From: Wolbachia endosymbiont (group B) of Hofmannophila pseudospretella
GTDB lineage: Bacteria > Pseudomonadota > Alphaproteobacteria > Rickettsiales > Anaplasmataceae
NCBI RefSeq assembly: GCF_964028515.1
Contig: NZ_OZ034788.1
Span: 930,001-994,000, forward strand
Length of the DNA stretch: 64,000 nt
Direction: 5' to 3'
The first letter of the stretch is position 1, and each line of letters starts with the position of its first letter. Under the pieces are notes generated by a model. It did no database searches. It saw only the letters and a list, made by a program, of their open reading frames with translations, and was not told where the DNA came from. The translations under genes were made by a program, and so were the position numbers. This document shows, in pieces, positions 38,563 through 47,593 of this stretch.

Positions 38563-39036
38563 TTATACCTTATTTTTTTCTCTACAATACATTTTACCTG
38601 ATAAGAATAGAGCTACTATAAGGTAAATTAAGTTCCATGTTGCTAACGAGACACCAAAAATATAATGAGGTCTGTCACAAGATGGAGAGTAGTTAGGGTT
38701 TAATAGATTATTTCTTAGCTCTTCTATGCTAACGTTACCACTTGCTTGCTCTGTACAGCCTAAAACATCATGAAATAAGTGGAGTTCAAGACCTACATGA
38801 TAAAAAGATATTATTGCACCAATGAGATAACTGCAAAACATCGCATAGATTAGGATTTTGTTGTTTTTGAACATGTACGCAACTGCAAGTAGCCCTGTAA
38901 CATAGTAAACTACTCGCTCGTATATACATAACTTACACGGTATCATATTGAAAAAATACTCTAGCACATATGCAAAAATTAAAGCGACAGCGCTTGATAA
39001 GAGAAAAATTATAGAATTGTTATTTACATCTGACAT
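38563..39036 (-). CDS. dsbB: Disulfide bond formation protein DsbB
   Basis: 157 residues with four membrane helices. The quinone-coupled CxxC is in IPCKLCIYERVVYY; the second periplasmic Cys pair is in LGCTEQ and SPSCDRPHY. DsbB reoxidises DsbA and passes electrons to ubiquinone, which coq7 helps make. I start at ATG 39036; a TTG 12 codons upstream is in frame but less likely. Secreted proteins here with paired Cys (for example the VirB2-like pilin) may be substrates. Confidence 0.9.
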   Translation of the reverse strand: MSDVNNNSIIFLLSSAVALIFAYVLEYFFNMIPCKLCIYERVVYYVTGLLAVAYMFKNNKILIYAMFCSYLIGAIISFYHVGLELHLFHDVLGCTEQASGNVSIEELRNNLLNPNYSPSCDRPHYIFGVSLATWNLIYLIVALFLSGKMYCREKNKV

Positions 39037-39115
39037 AGTTAATGAATTACTACAATATCTGTGAAGAGTCAACTCTTGTTTGACAACGTTTCATGTAACG
39101 ATAGAACACTAAGTA

Positions 39116-40171
39116 CTATGTTACTACTTTTACACCTCTATACATATGCTCGCCGTTGTATATTGGTTCAATAATCAGCCCTTTCATATCAGTTGCAACT
39201 CTAGTATCACTATCTATTTTTGCAATTTCTTCTTTGGTATACAATTCATCCTTGTTTTTCGTCCAGCTATTGTCATATTGAATATCAACTTCTCCTCCAT
39301 TGGTTTTAAACCCAAATGTTTCTTGCATAAGCAATCTTGCTTCTTCCAAACGTCTATTGTAACGTTTGTTATAATCTTGATAGCTAGATATAAGAAGAAG
39401 AACGTCATTAGAAAGAGTGAAATATACTATCTCTTCCATAATTTTGTAAATCTCATGTTCTGATAACTTAAACAAAGGATAATCTTTTTGAAACTTATTC
39501 TTTACTTCATTGTAAATTTCCATAATTTTTACTCTACCAGCATCGCTTAGAGCAATGATAGCATTTTCAATACTTGCTATACCGTCATAGTCATAACCTT
39601 TTCTGTCATTTTCAGCAACCAAAAAGCCATGCATAGCCTGAATCTCACCAACTTTCTTATCTTCTTTAGGTAAGATATCAAAATCAAAATAGATCATAGG
39701 AGATTTCAATACCAACAATATAAATATACGCATGCTGTCTATCTCAACACCAAAAGATAATCTTTTACTTTCTGGAATAGAGTATAGATCTTTGAAATAT
39801 TGAGATACAATGTATAAAGGACATTTAGATAGTTCTGTTTTCTTATTTGGTTGCAAGTGAAAGCTGAATTCATACTCTCCTAAATCTAGCTCATTAAAAT
39901 CTATAAGTTCTATATTTTTGTTTGGGTTAAATTTTCTGTTTGATATTTTATTCTCCAACTCTTTACGTTGCTCAGGAGTAAAACCAGATCCATTTATTAC
40001 TAATTTCACTACACGTGTATTTTCTCTTTTTGCCCATTCGCTCAATCTCTCCAAATATTTTTCTGGGATCGGATATCCATATCTTTTTGGAAGCCACTGA
40101 AATACTAAAGGTGTATCAACCGTGAAAGTATGTGGAGATCCAGGCCTTAAATCTTGTCCTTTATAATTCAT
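39116..40171 (-). CDS. Putative DXD-motif glycosyltransferase (TcdA/TcdB-like or sugar-binding GT fold)
   Basis: 351 residues, no signal peptide or clear membrane segment. Residues 21-48 (LVFQWLPKRYG, then IPEKYLERLSEWAKR) resemble the start of DXD glycosyltransferases (IHxIWLG...IPExYxxxIxxW). Residues 141-168 (VEIDSMRIFILLVLKS, then MIYFDFDILPKE) match the SDxxRxxxLxxxGGxYxDxDxLP core, with DFD at 163-165 as the metal/UDP-sugar site. SIENAIIALS later resembles the block that closes the donor pocket. The family link is by eye only. If right, it could be a host-targeting effector or a surface-glycan enzyme. Confidence 0.6.
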   Translation of the reverse strand: MNYKGQDLRPGSPHTFTVDTPLVFQWLPKRYGYPIPEKYLERLSEWAKRENTRVVKLVINGSGFTPEQRKELENKISNRKFNPNKNIELIDFNELDLGEYEFSFHLQPNKKTELSKCPLYIVSQYFKDLYSIPESKRLSFGVEIDSMRIFILLVLKSPMIYFDFDILPKEDKKVGEIQAMHGFLVAENDRKGYDYDGIASIENAIIALSDAGRVKIMEIYNEVKNKFQKDYPLFKLSEHEIYKIMEEIVYFTLSNDVLLLISSYQDYNKRYNRRLEEARLLMQETFGFKTNGGEVDIQYDNSWTKNKDELYTKEEIAKIDSDTRVATDMKGLIIEPIYNGEHMYRGVKVVT

Positions 40172-40304
40172 AGCAAAAGTACTAAATAAGTTAATACTTT
40201 ACTATATAACATTAATTTATCAACTACTTATTTAGGTAATATTGTTTACTTATTAATAATATTACCCAAGATAAAAAGCTATATTATTAATAAAACAAGA
40301 TTAT

Positions 40305-41630
40305 CTACTTTACATAGGGATTTTTGTTCTTTTTCAAAAGTAATCTGACTGGTACACCGTGAGCAAAGAAGTTTTTTCTAAGACCATTAGTCAAATAACG
40401 TTTATAACTCTCATCAACACTTTCAGGGACGTTGCATACCAAAGAAAAAGCTGGAGGTTTGGTGCCAATTTGAGCAATATACTTCATTTTAATTGCTCTA
40501 CCTTTTATAAGTGGGTGAGAATGTTTTTCCACGGCATCTATTAGCCAATTATTAAGTTTTGCAGTGCTGATCTTCTTGTTTAAGGATTCACTCACTTCAA
40601 GACACTTATCTATCACATCACCGCAGCGCATACCTTTCAATGCAGAAATTGTTACAGTTGGCACTTCCAAAAATAACCGAGTCACTTCCTGTTGTTTGAC
40701 AAATTTTATTAACTTACTTCTGTCATCCTTACCTATTAAATCCCACTTATTTAAAACAATGATAATTCCCTTCCCCCCTTTAATTGCAGCTTCAGCAATT
40801 GATAAATCCTGCTGCTCAACGCCAAGCAAGGAATCTAGCATTAAAATCACTACATGAGAGCGCTTTATTGACTCTATACTTTTTTCAACAAATCTTGATT
40901 CTAAGTTATCAACAACATTTGCCTTTCTGCGGATTCCCGCAGTATCGATGAGAGTGATTAATTTCCCATTATGGTCGTATGAAATATCCACAGAGTCACG
41001 CGTGGTACCAGGTTTTGAGCTTACTATTAGTCTATTTTCTGCAAGTAAACTGTTTAAAAAAGTTGATTTTCCAACGTTTGGGCGACCGATGATTGCAATC
41101 CTCAGTCTAATGGACTCACTTTCAGGCAGCTCAGTGCCTTCGCTCAGACCTTCAATAACACTAGCTAATGCATCATAAAGATCAACCATACCAAGATTAT
41201 GTTCAGCTGAGATGTACACCGGACCTATGAAGTTGAAGAACTGCAAATAATCAACGTTTTCCGATTTATGACTTTCGCATTTGTTTGCTATTAGTATTAC
41301 AGGTTTGTTCGTTTTTCTCTTCAGCCACTTTGCAAACTCTTTGTTCTGCTCGTTTTGCACTTTTGCATCAACAAGAAAAAAAATTACATCTGCGCTTAAT
41401 AAAGAAAACTCTATTTGTTCAATAACTTGTAGTGAAAAACTGGTTTGGTCGTTCCATCCTCCTGTATCTATAACTTTAAACTCTAAATCACTAATTCTTC
41501 CAATTCCTTCACGCCTATCTCTCGTTACTCCTGGAATGTCACTAACCACCGCTGCTTTTCTTCTTACTAGCCTATTAAATAGAGTTGACTTGCCTGCATT
41601 TGGAAGGCCTATTATGACTATTTTCAGCAT
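40305..41630 (-). CDS. der: Ribosome-assembly GTPase Der (EngA)
   Basis: 441 residues with two tandem GTPase domains. First: GLPNAGKSTLFNRL, DIPGVTRDRREG, DTGGW. Second: GRPNVGKSTFLNSLL, KPGTTRDSVD, DTAGIRRK, LNKWDL. A C-terminal KH-like domain ends in the basic LLLKKNKNPYVK. Der acts in 50S subunit maturation. The start is ATG at 41630. Confidence 0.97.
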   Translation of the reverse strand: MLKIVIIGLPNAGKSTLFNRLVRRKAAVVSDIPGVTRDRREGIGRISDLEFKVIDTGGWNDQTSFSLQVIEQIEFSLLSADVIFFLVDAKVQNEQNKEFAKWLKRKTNKPVILIANKCESHKSENVDYLQFFNFIGPVYISAEHNLGMVDLYDALASVIEGLSEGTELPESESIRLRIAIIGRPNVGKSTFLNSLLAENRLIVSSKPGTTRDSVDISYDHNGKLITLIDTAGIRRKANVVDNLESRFVEKSIESIKRSHVVILMLDSLLGVEQQDLSIAEAAIKGGKGIIIVLNKWDLIGKDDRSKLIKFVKQQEVTRLFLEVPTVTISALKGMRCGDVIDKCLEVSESLNKKISTAKLNNWLIDAVEKHSHPLIKGRAIKMKYIAQIGTKPPAFSLVCNVPESVDESYKRYLTNGLRKNFFAHGVPVRLLLKKNKNPYVK

Positions 41631-41764
41631 AGTTTAAGAGCGTGTTTTATACATAGTAAATTATAATCAAAATTTTTCACTTTAACTATTGACTTAATAG
41701 ATTATGTGCTTATCCTAAGGTTAGTATGTTTTATATTAAATTTATTATGTAAATGGGGGTAGTT

Positions 41765-42744
41765 ATGCTAATACCAGAAAAAATATCAAGTGCAAATAAA
41801 GAGCAACATATAAAGGGTCTTTGGAAGAGATAGGTTATCCAGAAGAAATAAGTGCTTTTATTGACGAACATGAGCGAAAAAATATTTTAGATATATCGCG
41901 AAAGTTTCATAATGCTCATAACATATATAATGATGCAGAAGACTTGCCTATTGATCAGGCTGTGACAGGGATTGCAAATAGATTTCTAGAATCTATAAGA
42001 GATGCAAAAAAGAAAAAGGTTATACTGAGTGTTCCATTTGATCCCCAAAGAGGATCAGCAATACTAGATAGCTTGATATGTAGACTTAACCATCTCATAC
42101 ACAAGGATGACAATATTAAGGGGAATGACAAAGATAAATTAAAGCCTATTTGGGAAGAAGTGTGTGATCTCGTTTCAAAAGGTAATGATGTAAGTGAGAG
42201 AGTGTTAGAATTATTGCCAGAAGATGTAATTGAAAGATATGAAGATTACTTATCAAACCTAGAGAAAATTGCAAGTGAAAGTATTGATAATGGTGAAATA
42301 AACAAAGTTGCAGTAAAAAGAGACAATCAATGCTATTTTGTAAAGTATCCAGCAGGGTGTACTGTCATTCCTACAAAGTTGCTGAGCCATCCAGAACTTC
42401 AAGATTTAGACGGAGCGCTAAAAATCGGAGATGGTATAATTCGAATAAAAGATGGAAAATATCATGATATAAAAGGCAGCGTAATAATGACCTTTACCTT
42501 TTACGATGAAACAGTTGAAATGGTTTTATCCTCAAAAGATGCTTCAGGATTTGGTAAAATGATGGTCTATATGAACGACAAAAATTGTGAAATCTTCTCA
42601 AAGTACCTTAAAGAGCTAGAAGAAAAACCTCATATAAATGAGATTGTTGAAGCTGCCAAAAGCTTTGTGCAAACAAAACCTTCTTCTACTCTAGACGATA
42701 CTAATGCATCTCAGCATTCTCAGGAAGTTCTAACAGTAAACTGA
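41765..42744 (+). pseudogene. Unrecognised Wolbachia-type protein with an early frame break
   Basis: ATG 41765 has a strong GGGGG site upstream but its frame stops at 41831-41833 after 22 codons. The main frame is open from 41800 and reads SLEEIGYPEEISAFIDEHERKN onward to 42744 with no good start except TTG 41821. Restoring one missing base near 41816-41821 gives a 326-residue protein beginning MLIPEKISSANKEQHIKG. The body is hydrophilic, and CYFVKYPAGCTVIPTKLL plus DGKYHDIKGSVIMTF resembles the protein at 12.6-13.8 kb. It may be a true frameshift, a sequencing error, or a real TTG start. Confidence 0.55.
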
Positions 42745-42945
42745 TAGATAAAGCATGTACACTGTTTAACAGTGTACAATCGCTTAGCGTTAAAAATGCT
42801 AGACTATAAATCTGCTTGTGACAGTTACAGTGAATGCGTGCAGTTTCATCAATTTCGTTAGACCTTAAGAAAGTGTTTAGGTCAAAAATAGACACTTCAA
42901 AAAAGTAATGTATACTTAATTAATTGAAGAATTACTCCTCTTGAT

Positions 42946-44463
42946 ATGCAGGACTTTAAAATACTAGAAACTAAAACATTAGAAGCTGAAAAAGGAGGAG
43001 GTCCTGATAGGGTTAACAAGCAACATGAAAAAGGAAAGCTAACCGCTAGAGAAAGGCTGAGTATATTGCTCGATGAAAATTCATTTCAAGAGTATGATAA
43101 GTTTGTGAAGCATCACGCAACTGATTTTGGCATGCAAAATGCTGATTTTTTAGGTGATGGAGTTGTAATTGGCCATGGTACTATTTATGGCAGAAAAGTT
43201 TTTGTTTATTCTCAGGATTTTACTGTCTTTGGTGGATCACTTGGTGCATCACATGCAAAAAAAATATGCAAAATTATGGATATGGCAATTAATGCCAGGA
43301 TTCCAATTATCGGACTAAACGATTCTGGTGGAGCCAGAATCCAAGAAGGAGTAAATTCCCTTGCTGGTTACGGAGAAATTTTTCAAAGGAATGTAAATGC
43401 ATCAGGCGTTATACCACAAATCTCTCTAATCATGGGCCCATGTGCTGGTGGGGCAGTTTACTCTCCAGCGCTAACCGATTTTATTTTCATGGTAAAAAAT
43501 AGCTCATACATGTTTATAACCGGACCAGATGTAGTGAAAAAAGTTACATACGAGAACGTAAGCCACGAAGATCTCGGTGGAGCAAAAATTCATACGAGCA
43601 AAACAGGAGTAACAGATTTTGCATTCAATAATGAAGTTGAAATGCTACTAGAAATGCGAAAATTCTTCACCTTTTTGCCAGCAAATAATCAAGAGTTGCC
43701 AAAAACTGTACCAATCTGCGATTTAATTGATGATGTTGATGAATCTTTGAACACTCTAGTTCCTAGTAATCCTAATACTCCTTATGATATGTATGAACTC
43801 ATTGAAAAGGTGTGTGATGAAAGGAAATTTTTTGCACTAAAACCCGATTTTGCTCGTAACATCATAATTGGCTTTGGCAGAATTGGAGGAAATACTATTG
43901 GTGTTGTTGCAAATCAACCTATGCACCTTGCAGGATGCTTGGATATTGACTCTTCAAGAAAAGCTGCGAGGTTTGTAAGATTTTGTGACGCGTTTAACAT
44001 TCCCATCATCACACTTATTGATGTTCCAGGTTTCCTACCAGGTACAAATCAAGAATACAATAATATAATACAACACGGAGCGAAACTGCTTTACGCTTAC
44101 GCTGAAGCGACCGTGCCGAAAATTAGCCTTATCACTAGAAAAGCGTATGGTGGTGCATATATTGTTATGAACTCAAAGCATTTAAAAGGTGATATAAATT
44201 ATGCTTGGCCAACCGCTGAAATAGCTGTAATGGGCCCTGAAAGTGCAGTTGAAATTATATTTCGACACGAAAAAGATCAACAAACACTAATTAAAGAATA
44301 TAAAGAAAAATTTGCTAACCCATTTTTTGCTGCATCACATGGATATATTGATGATATAATAGTGCCAAGTAAAACAAGGTATCACCTTCACAAAGCACTA
44401 GAGCTACTTAAAAACAAGAAAGTAGAAAGAATATGGAAGAAGCATGATAATCTTCCTTTGTAA
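42946..44463 (+). CDS. pccB: Propionyl-CoA carboxylase beta chain (acyl-CoA carboxyltransferase)
   Basis: 505 residues with crotonase-like N and C carboxyltransferase domains. Blocks: GKLTARERLSILLDENSFQEYD, SQDFTVFGGSLGASHAKKICK, GLNDSGGARIQEGVNSLAGYGEIF, GPCAGGAVYSPALTDF, DVPGFLPGTNQEY, and TRKAYGGAYIVMNSKHL. It transfers carboxyl from biotin to propionyl-CoA. The biotin carboxylase subunit is not in the window. The start is ATG at 42946. Confidence 0.95.
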   Translation: MQDFKILETKTLEAEKGGGPDRVNKQHEKGKLTARERLSILLDENSFQEYDKFVKHHATDFGMQNADFLGDGVVIGHGTIYGRKVFVYSQDFTVFGGSLGASHAKKICKIMDMAINARIPIIGLNDSGGARIQEGVNSLAGYGEIFQRNVNASGVIPQISLIMGPCAGGAVYSPALTDFIFMVKNSSYMFITGPDVVKKVTYENVSHEDLGGAKIHTSKTGVTDFAFNNEVEMLLEMRKFFTFLPANNQELPKTVPICDLIDDVDESLNTLVPSNPNTPYDMYELIEKVCDERKFFALKPDFARNIIIGFGRIGGNTIGVVANQPMHLAGCLDIDSSRKAARFVRFCDAFNIPIITLIDVPGFLPGTNQEYNNIIQHGAKLLYAYAEATVPKISLITRKAYGGAYIVMNSKHLKGDINYAWPTAEIAVMGPESAVEIIFRHEKDQQTLIKEYKEKFANPFFAASHGYIDDIIVPSKTRYHLHKALELLKNKKVERIWKKHDNLPL

Positions 44464-44585
44464 CTTTCCTCTCAGTTTTTATTGTAAGGTCTACAGTGCC
44501 GTTACACCAATACTAGCGCTTGGATTACCAATAACGCTAACTTTTGGATTCTTTTTTCTACAATATATTCTTATACCAAAATCCA

Positions 44586-45029
44586 TTACTGACCGAACAA
44601 ATAAGAAACATTACAAACTCGTTTAATAGTAGTACTGGAAATATTGACAATAAAATTACACAAAACATCTTCAAGTAAACCTATGGTATCGTAGATACTA
44701 TTGCGTAAAGTATTGTATTTGATATATTGCCACAACCTTTCAACAGGATTCAGTTCCGGTGAATAAGGAGGCAAGTATATGATGGTAATGTTTTCCTGAA
44801 TTTTCAAACTTTTTGATCTATGCCAACTTGCACAATCCATTACAAGAAAGGCTTCTTTCGTGCCTAAATCTTTCGACATCTGCTCCAGAAATATATTCAT
44901 ACAATCAGTGTTTACATATGGAGCAAGTAGGCTAATTTTCTTACCACTTCTTGGATTTACCGCACTGTAGATATAGAAATTTTGTCTACCAATTTTCATT
45001 TTAACCTGTGTTCTGATACCAATTCCCAC
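44586..45029 (-). pseudogene. IS630 transposase, DDE part of copy 3
   Basis: Second transposase frame of copy 3, cut off from its HTH part (46176-46694) by copy 4. The first five residues (MGIGI) come from the copy 4 end. It lacks the first acidic residue and should be inactive. Confidence 0.85.
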
Positions 45030-46116
45030 TATATAAAGAACAGATAGACAATAATGGGAAAGAAGTGATACTAAAGTAGATAAAATAGAGAGGTATAAAT
45101 GGCATTAAGGTCAAAACTATTAGACGAAAAAGTTGTAAATTTGGCGAAAGAAATGTTAAAAAAGGTCAGAAATAACGCATATGTTTCAAAAAAGTTACAA
45201 GCGGTGATAGCAGGAAAAGAAAGTAGTATAAGCGCTGTGGCAAGAATATGTAAAATTTCAAGGACTGCTTTGACTGAATGGATAAAGCATCTAAAATTTG
45301 GTAGAGTAGAAAGATTATTTTCCCCGTCTCAGCGGCGAAGAAAAAGCAAATTAAACAAAAATCAACGTGAGCAAATTGAAATATGGGTAGAAAGAAATCC
45401 AAATATTACTATTAAGGAAGTGCAAATAAAAATCTCAGAGGAATTTGGCCTAAACATTAGCAAATCAACAGTGCACCGTGAGATACAAAGGATGAAGTTT
45501 TCTTACATAACACCGAGGCCAATTCACCATAAACAAGATAAAAACAAGCAAGAAGAGTTTAAAAAATACTTCAATAAAATAGTCAATTCCCACCCTGAAA
45601 AGGAGGTATTTTTTTGATGAATCACGATTTGGAACTCATTCAAAAATCGGACACGGATGGTTTAAAAAAGGGGTCAGAACACAGGTTAAAATGAAAATTG
45701 GTAGACAAAATTTCTATATCTACAGTGCGTTAAATCCAAGAAGTGGTAAGAAAATTAGCCTACTTGCTCCATATGTAAACACTGATTGTATGAATATATT
45801 TCTGGAGCAGATGTCGAAAGATTTAGGCACGAAAGAAGCCTTTCTTGTAATGGATTGTGCAAGTTGGCATAGATCAAAAAGTTTGAAAATTCAGGAAAAC
45901 ATTACCATCATATACTTGCCTCCTTATTCACCGGAACTGAATCCTGTTGAAAGGTTGTGGCAATATATCAAATACAATACTTTACGCAATAGTATCTACG
46001 ATACCATAGGTTTACTTGAAGATGTTTTGTGTAATTTTATTGTCAATATTTCCAGTACTACTATTAAACGAGTTTGTAATGTTTCTTATTTGTTCGGTCA
46101 GTAATGGATTTTGGTA
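45017..46116 (+). mobile_element. IS630-family insertion sequence, copy 4 (nested in copy 3)
   Basis: 1100 bp. TGA flanks at 45014-45016 and 46117-46119. The empty site is known from the other copies (GTTCTGACCCC), so the duplication is exactly three bases. Confidence 0.97.
45099..46104 (+). CDS. IS630-family transposase, frameshifted (copy 4)
   Basis: Both frames are open (45099-45617 and on to 46104) around the same T7 recoding site. One difference from the other copies: GTG to TTA-type change giving Val to Leu in YSALNPRSGKK. Otherwise complete and potentially active. Confidence 0.88.
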
Positions 46117-46175
46117 TGACCCCTTTTTTAAACCATCCGTGTCCGATTTTTGAATGAGTTCCAAATCGTGATTCA

Positions 46176-46694
46176 TCAAAAAAATACCTCCTTTTCAGGG
46201 TGGGAATTGACTATTTTATTGAAGTATTTTTTAAACTCTTCTTGCTTGTTTTTATCTTGTTTATGGTGAATTGGCCTCGGTGTTATGTAAGAAAACTTCA
46301 TCCTTTGTATCTCACGGTGCACTGTTGATTTGCTAATGTTTAGGCCAAATTCCTCTGAGATTTTTATTTGCACTTCCTTAATAGTAATATTTGGATTTCT
46401 TTCTACCCATATTTCAATTTGCTCACGTTGATTTTTGTTTAATTTGCTTTTTCTTCGCCGCTGAGACGGGGAAAATAATCTTTCTACTCTACCAAATTTT
46501 AGATGCTTTATCCATTCAGTCAAAGCAGTCCTTGAAATTTTACATATTCTTGCCACAGCGCTTATACTACTTTCTTTTCCTGCTATCACCGCTTGTAACT
46601 TTTTTGAAACATATGCGTTATTTCTGACCTTTTTTAACATTTCTTTCGCCAAATTTACAACTTTTTCGTCTAATAGTTTTGACCTTAATGCCAT
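46176..46694 (-). pseudogene. IS630 transposase, HTH part of copy 3
   Basis: 172-residue first frame of copy 3 with both HTH segments, separated from its DDE part by copy 4. It could still be made and might bind IS ends as a competitor, but cannot catalyse transposition. Confidence 0.85.
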
Positions 46695-46779
46695 TTATAC
46701 CTCTCTATTTTATCTACTTTAGTATCACTTCTTTCCCATTATTGTCTATCTGTTCTTTATATAGTGGGAATTGGTATTA

Positions 46780-47013
46780 CTTTAGCTAAAAATTACTTCC
46801 GCACATTTTAAATCTGATTATAATTACAATTAGAGATACTTTTAGAGCTCAAAAATTTATCTTTGTCTGCAGACTTTTTTTTATTAAACAATCAAACTCA
46901 TAAAAAAATGTAGCGTATCCTCTTCAGCGTATGTGGGTGCATACACACATACTTAATTTCTGTCGTATGTGCACTGCATTTTTTTCTAATCTTTTTTTTC
47001 ACAGGGGGATTTT
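46780..47013. other. Intergenic stretch right of the nested IS pair
   Basis: No gene seen. A 7-bp inverted repeat GTATGTG / CACATAC (46929-46952) is present, and a strong CAGGGGGA ribosome site at the right end leads the broken frame at 47014. Confidence 0.35.
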
Positions 47014-47198
47014 ATGTTCAGAATTCCAGATACTTGACCTTTACTTTAGCTAATAAAAACCAACTGGTACCTGCGGTTTTTACAGTCTCAAAATTTTTAT
47101 CAAACTTCAACTATCATTCAAAGAAACTTGTAGTTATTCTTAGTGTTATTATTATAGTAGCAGTGCTTATGATGATAAGGATATGGAATCCTTTATAA
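47014..47198 (+). pseudogene. Small membrane protein gene broken by a frameshift
   Basis: ATG 47014 with AGGGGG 7 bases upstream reads MFRIPDT then TGA. One base over, the frame continues YLTFTLANKNQLVPAVFTV and ends in a membrane segment (KLVVILSVIIIVAVLMMI) and RIWNPL, stop at 47196. Restoring one base gives 61 residues. The good ribosome site and coherent helix suggest a recently lost gene, or a sequence error. Confidence 0.5.
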
Positions 47199-47261
47199 CC
47201 TTGGTTCTTTTAAACTTTGTAGTTGATTTTAAGTAAAGATACTCGTAATTGTGTCAGCTAA

Positions 47262-47552
47262 TTATGAAAAAGACTTCAAGTGAGAGTATATAAGTAAGGC
47301 ACTGACTACTAACAAAGATATACAAAAGTTGTCTTTGTTTACTTTGCCAAATTCCAATAAGTCGTTGTTCCTGTCTTTTAGGCCTACTATTCCATCAATT
47401 GCGGTCCTATTGCTTTTATTATCATTTTTTAGAGAGCTAACTAGAACATCTACCATAAAAGAAAAATTACTTTTATATTCATCAAGCTCTATACTTAATT
47501 TACTACCCAAAACAAATTCTATTATCTTATTAAAGACGTTCTTGAAGCCCAT
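47262..47552 (-). CDS. Unrecognised small protein with C-terminal membrane segment
   Basis: 96 residues. Helical N-terminal half (NVFNKIIEFVLGSKLSIELDE), then a charged middle and a C-terminal hydrophobic segment (NFCISLLVVSALLIYSHL). ACAGGTG precedes ATG 47552. It lies 41 bp downstream of the GH25 lysozyme gene in the same orientation. A holin-like helper for the lysozyme is one idea, but the single membrane segment and lack of known motifs leave it open. A plus-strand frame over the same bases looks like a shadow. Confidence 0.45.
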   Translation of the reverse strand: MGFKNVFNKIIEFVLGSKLSIELDEYKSNFSFMVDVLVSSLKNDNKSNRTAIDGIVGLKDRNNDLLEFGKVNKDNFCISLLVVSALLIYSHLKSFS

Positions 47553-47593
47553 AACACACCTGTCAAAATAATTGTTCTAAAATTTTAATAGCA

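Larger units (their letters stand above)
44574..46776 (-). mobile_element. IS630-family insertion sequence, copy 3, interrupted by copy 4
   Basis: Ends TACCAAAATCC at 44574 and GGTA at 46776, with TTA duplications at 44571-44573 and 46777-46779. Its body is split at 45016/46117 by copy 4. Removing 1103 bp (copy 4 plus one TGA) gives exactly 1100 bp. Confidence 0.95.
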
